NCBI GenBank assembly: GCA_900314845.1
Contig: OMWV01000046.1
Span: 33,106 to 97,105 of the forward strand
DNA: 64,000 nucleotides
From: an uncultured Eubacteriales bacterium
GTDB taxonomy: Bacteria; Bacillota; Clostridia; Lachnospirales; Lachnospiraceae
Reading direction: 5' to 3'
The position numbers and the translations under genes are program-made. The notes beneath the pieces were generated by a model. It was not told where the DNA came from. It saw nothing but the letters and a program-made list of their open reading frames with translations, and did no database searches. Shown here in pieces: positions 63,075 to 64,000 of the stretch (position 1 is its first letter; every line of letters begins with the position of its first letter).

Positions 63075-63740
63075 ATGTTCAGCAAAACGCTCAGTGCTGT
63101 ACTGAGGGGGATAGACAGCCAGATCATACAGGCAGAGGCAGATGTCAGCCGCGGTCTCCCCTATTTTGAACTTGTAGGTTATCTTTCTGGTGAAGTAAAA
63201 GAAGCCAGAGAACGGGTAAAGACTGCGATAAGCAATTCAGGATATATGCTGGATCCCAGAAGGATAATTGTGAATCTTTCCCCCGCGGATATCAGAAAAT
63301 CAGGAACGTCTTATGATCTTGCGATCGCCTGTGCGGTCTTATGTTCCTATGGGTTTATTCCCTGTTCTTCTCTTGAGGATACGCTCATTCTTGGCGAACT
63401 GAGCTTAAGCGGATCTGTTCGCAGTATAAATGGTGTACTTTCTGCTGTGCTGATGGCCAGGGAAAAGAAACTCAGAAGATGCATTGTCCCGGAGCCGAAT
63501 GCATTTGAGGGTGCAGCTGTTGAAGGAATTGACGTGTACGGAGTCAGCTCTCTTCAGCAGACACTGGAATTTCTGAAAGGAAATATGAATATTAAGCCGG
63601 TTTCTGCCCGTGAAGTCCCCTCGGGCGCGGATCAGGAGGAAGTCCCGGATTATGCGGATATTCATGGTCAGCACCTTCTCAAGAGGAGCATGGAGATCGC
63701 AGCTGCCGGTCTGCATAATATTCTCAAACTTCCCACTTGA
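63075..63740 (+). pseudogene. ComM/YifB Mg-chelatase-like protein, truncated before the P-loop
   Basis: The N-terminal domain of a YifB/ComM AAA+ protein (branch migration in natural transformation in Gram-negatives). Clear homology runs from MFSKTLSAVLRGID through NLSPADIRKSGTSYDLAIA to HGQHLLKRSMEIAAAGLHNIL. The family normally continues with GPPGSGKTM, but here LHNIL is followed by KLPT and a stop. So 221 of about 500 residues remain and the whole ATPase part is missing. The sequence from about 63725 does not continue the gene, so an insertion has most likely split it. AAGGAG precedes the start. Confidence 0.88.
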
Positions 63741-63801
63741 AAAATGCTGTAACAGCCGATGGTTTCTTGCTCAACAGGTGATTTTTTGAAACTTGACAGC
63801 A

Positions 63802-63999
63802 TTATGCAGCTTTATCACTTGTTAGAAACAAATTTAGGAAGTCGTGGAACAGGTTCTGTATAAACTCGGGCTGTGTCGAAAACCAGTTCTCCAGGTCGCT
63901 ACGCATCTTTTCGGAGATCTGAATGGAGACATCACCTGTTCTGACCCCCTCGATCAGCATTGCCGTAAGATGGTCAATCGACTGCTTCAGGGAAATATC
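63802..63999 (-). CDS. Unidentified protein, C-terminal 65 residues (cut by window edge)
   Basis: An open minus-strand frame enters from the window edge and ends with TAA at 63802. It reads DISLKQSIDHLTAMLIEG and on to FHDFLNLFLTSDKAA. I do not recognise it. Its place right after the break in comM suggests an element-borne gene such as a transposase. After its stop, AATGCTGT/ACAGCATT (63803-63796 with 63750-63743) plus T5 may form a weak terminator with a long loop. Confidence 0.6.
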   Translation of the reverse strand, partial: DISLKQSIDHLTAMLIEGVRTGDVSIQISEKMRSDLENWFSTQPEFIQNLFHDFLNLFLTSDKAA

Positions 64000-64000
64000 C

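Noticed and set aside
1..64000. CRISPR array or defence island
   Set aside because: No regularly spaced repeats and no cas, restriction or toxin-antitoxin genes were seen.

Overview
The window looks like a chromosomal segment of an anaerobic, low-to-mid GC Firmicute, most likely a Lachnospiraceae-type clostridium. The signs are a Bacillus/Clostridium-type rod-shape operon, SepF/DivIVA division genes, a MutL with the Gram-positive endonuclease motif, a type III glutamine synthetase, a UPF0210/ACT pair, LexA boxes of the CGAAC-N4-GTTCG kind, and tRNA genes without an encoded CCA. The genus cannot be fixed from sequence alone.

Layout. Positions 1-6280 hold selD (cut by the window edge), selA and selB on the plus strand, then a small unknown gene and an unusual ABC-class ATPase. 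Positions 6380-8886 hold a zinc-ribbon protein, a tRNA-Pro with anticodon AGG, an AT-rich gap of about 490 bp with a bidirectional terminator and a strong inverted repeat, and a Xer-type tyrosine recombinase. From 8887 to 47072 nearly everything is on the minus strand: rluD-like/lspA/aroB; divIVA, sepF, yggS, a HlyD-like membrane protein and a P-loop protein; a rod-shape block (radC, mreB, mreC, mreD, PBP2, rodA, mgsA, D,D-carboxypeptidase); a mutS-mutL-miaA block with a methionine gamma-lyase-like gene; glnN; miaB; an LtaS-like synthase; argF, pepD, UPF0210 and ACT genes; a metallo-hydrolase; a SleB-like hydrolase; coaE; polA. A lone DUF6076-like gene (47270-48130) lies on the plus strand.

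The most distinctive part is 48299-58397, all on the minus strand. In transcription order it is a CsoR-family regulator, two tandem ArsA/Get3-type ATPases with a small-chaperone-like C-terminus, then (after a promoter next to a CCCCCCGGGGGG palindrome) lutC, a lutB-lutA fusion, a polyprenyl-diphosphate synthase, menA, menG, fixC and fixX. I read this as a quinone-linked redox module: lactate-utilisation-type iron-sulfur proteins, the side-chain and last two steps of (demethyl)menaquinone synthesis, and an ETF:quinone oxidoreductase-like FixC/FixX pair without fixA/fixB. The regulator has lost two of the three canonical copper ligands.

The right end holds a GH13 alpha-amylase, tRNA-Leu(CAA), mtnA, a divergent SOS pair (LysM protein and lexA) with three LexA boxes, rsfS, and a comM/yifB gene cut off after 221 codons just before its ATPase P-loop. 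Foreign-looking sequence with the 3' end of an unidentified minus-strand gene follows, which suggests an insertion.
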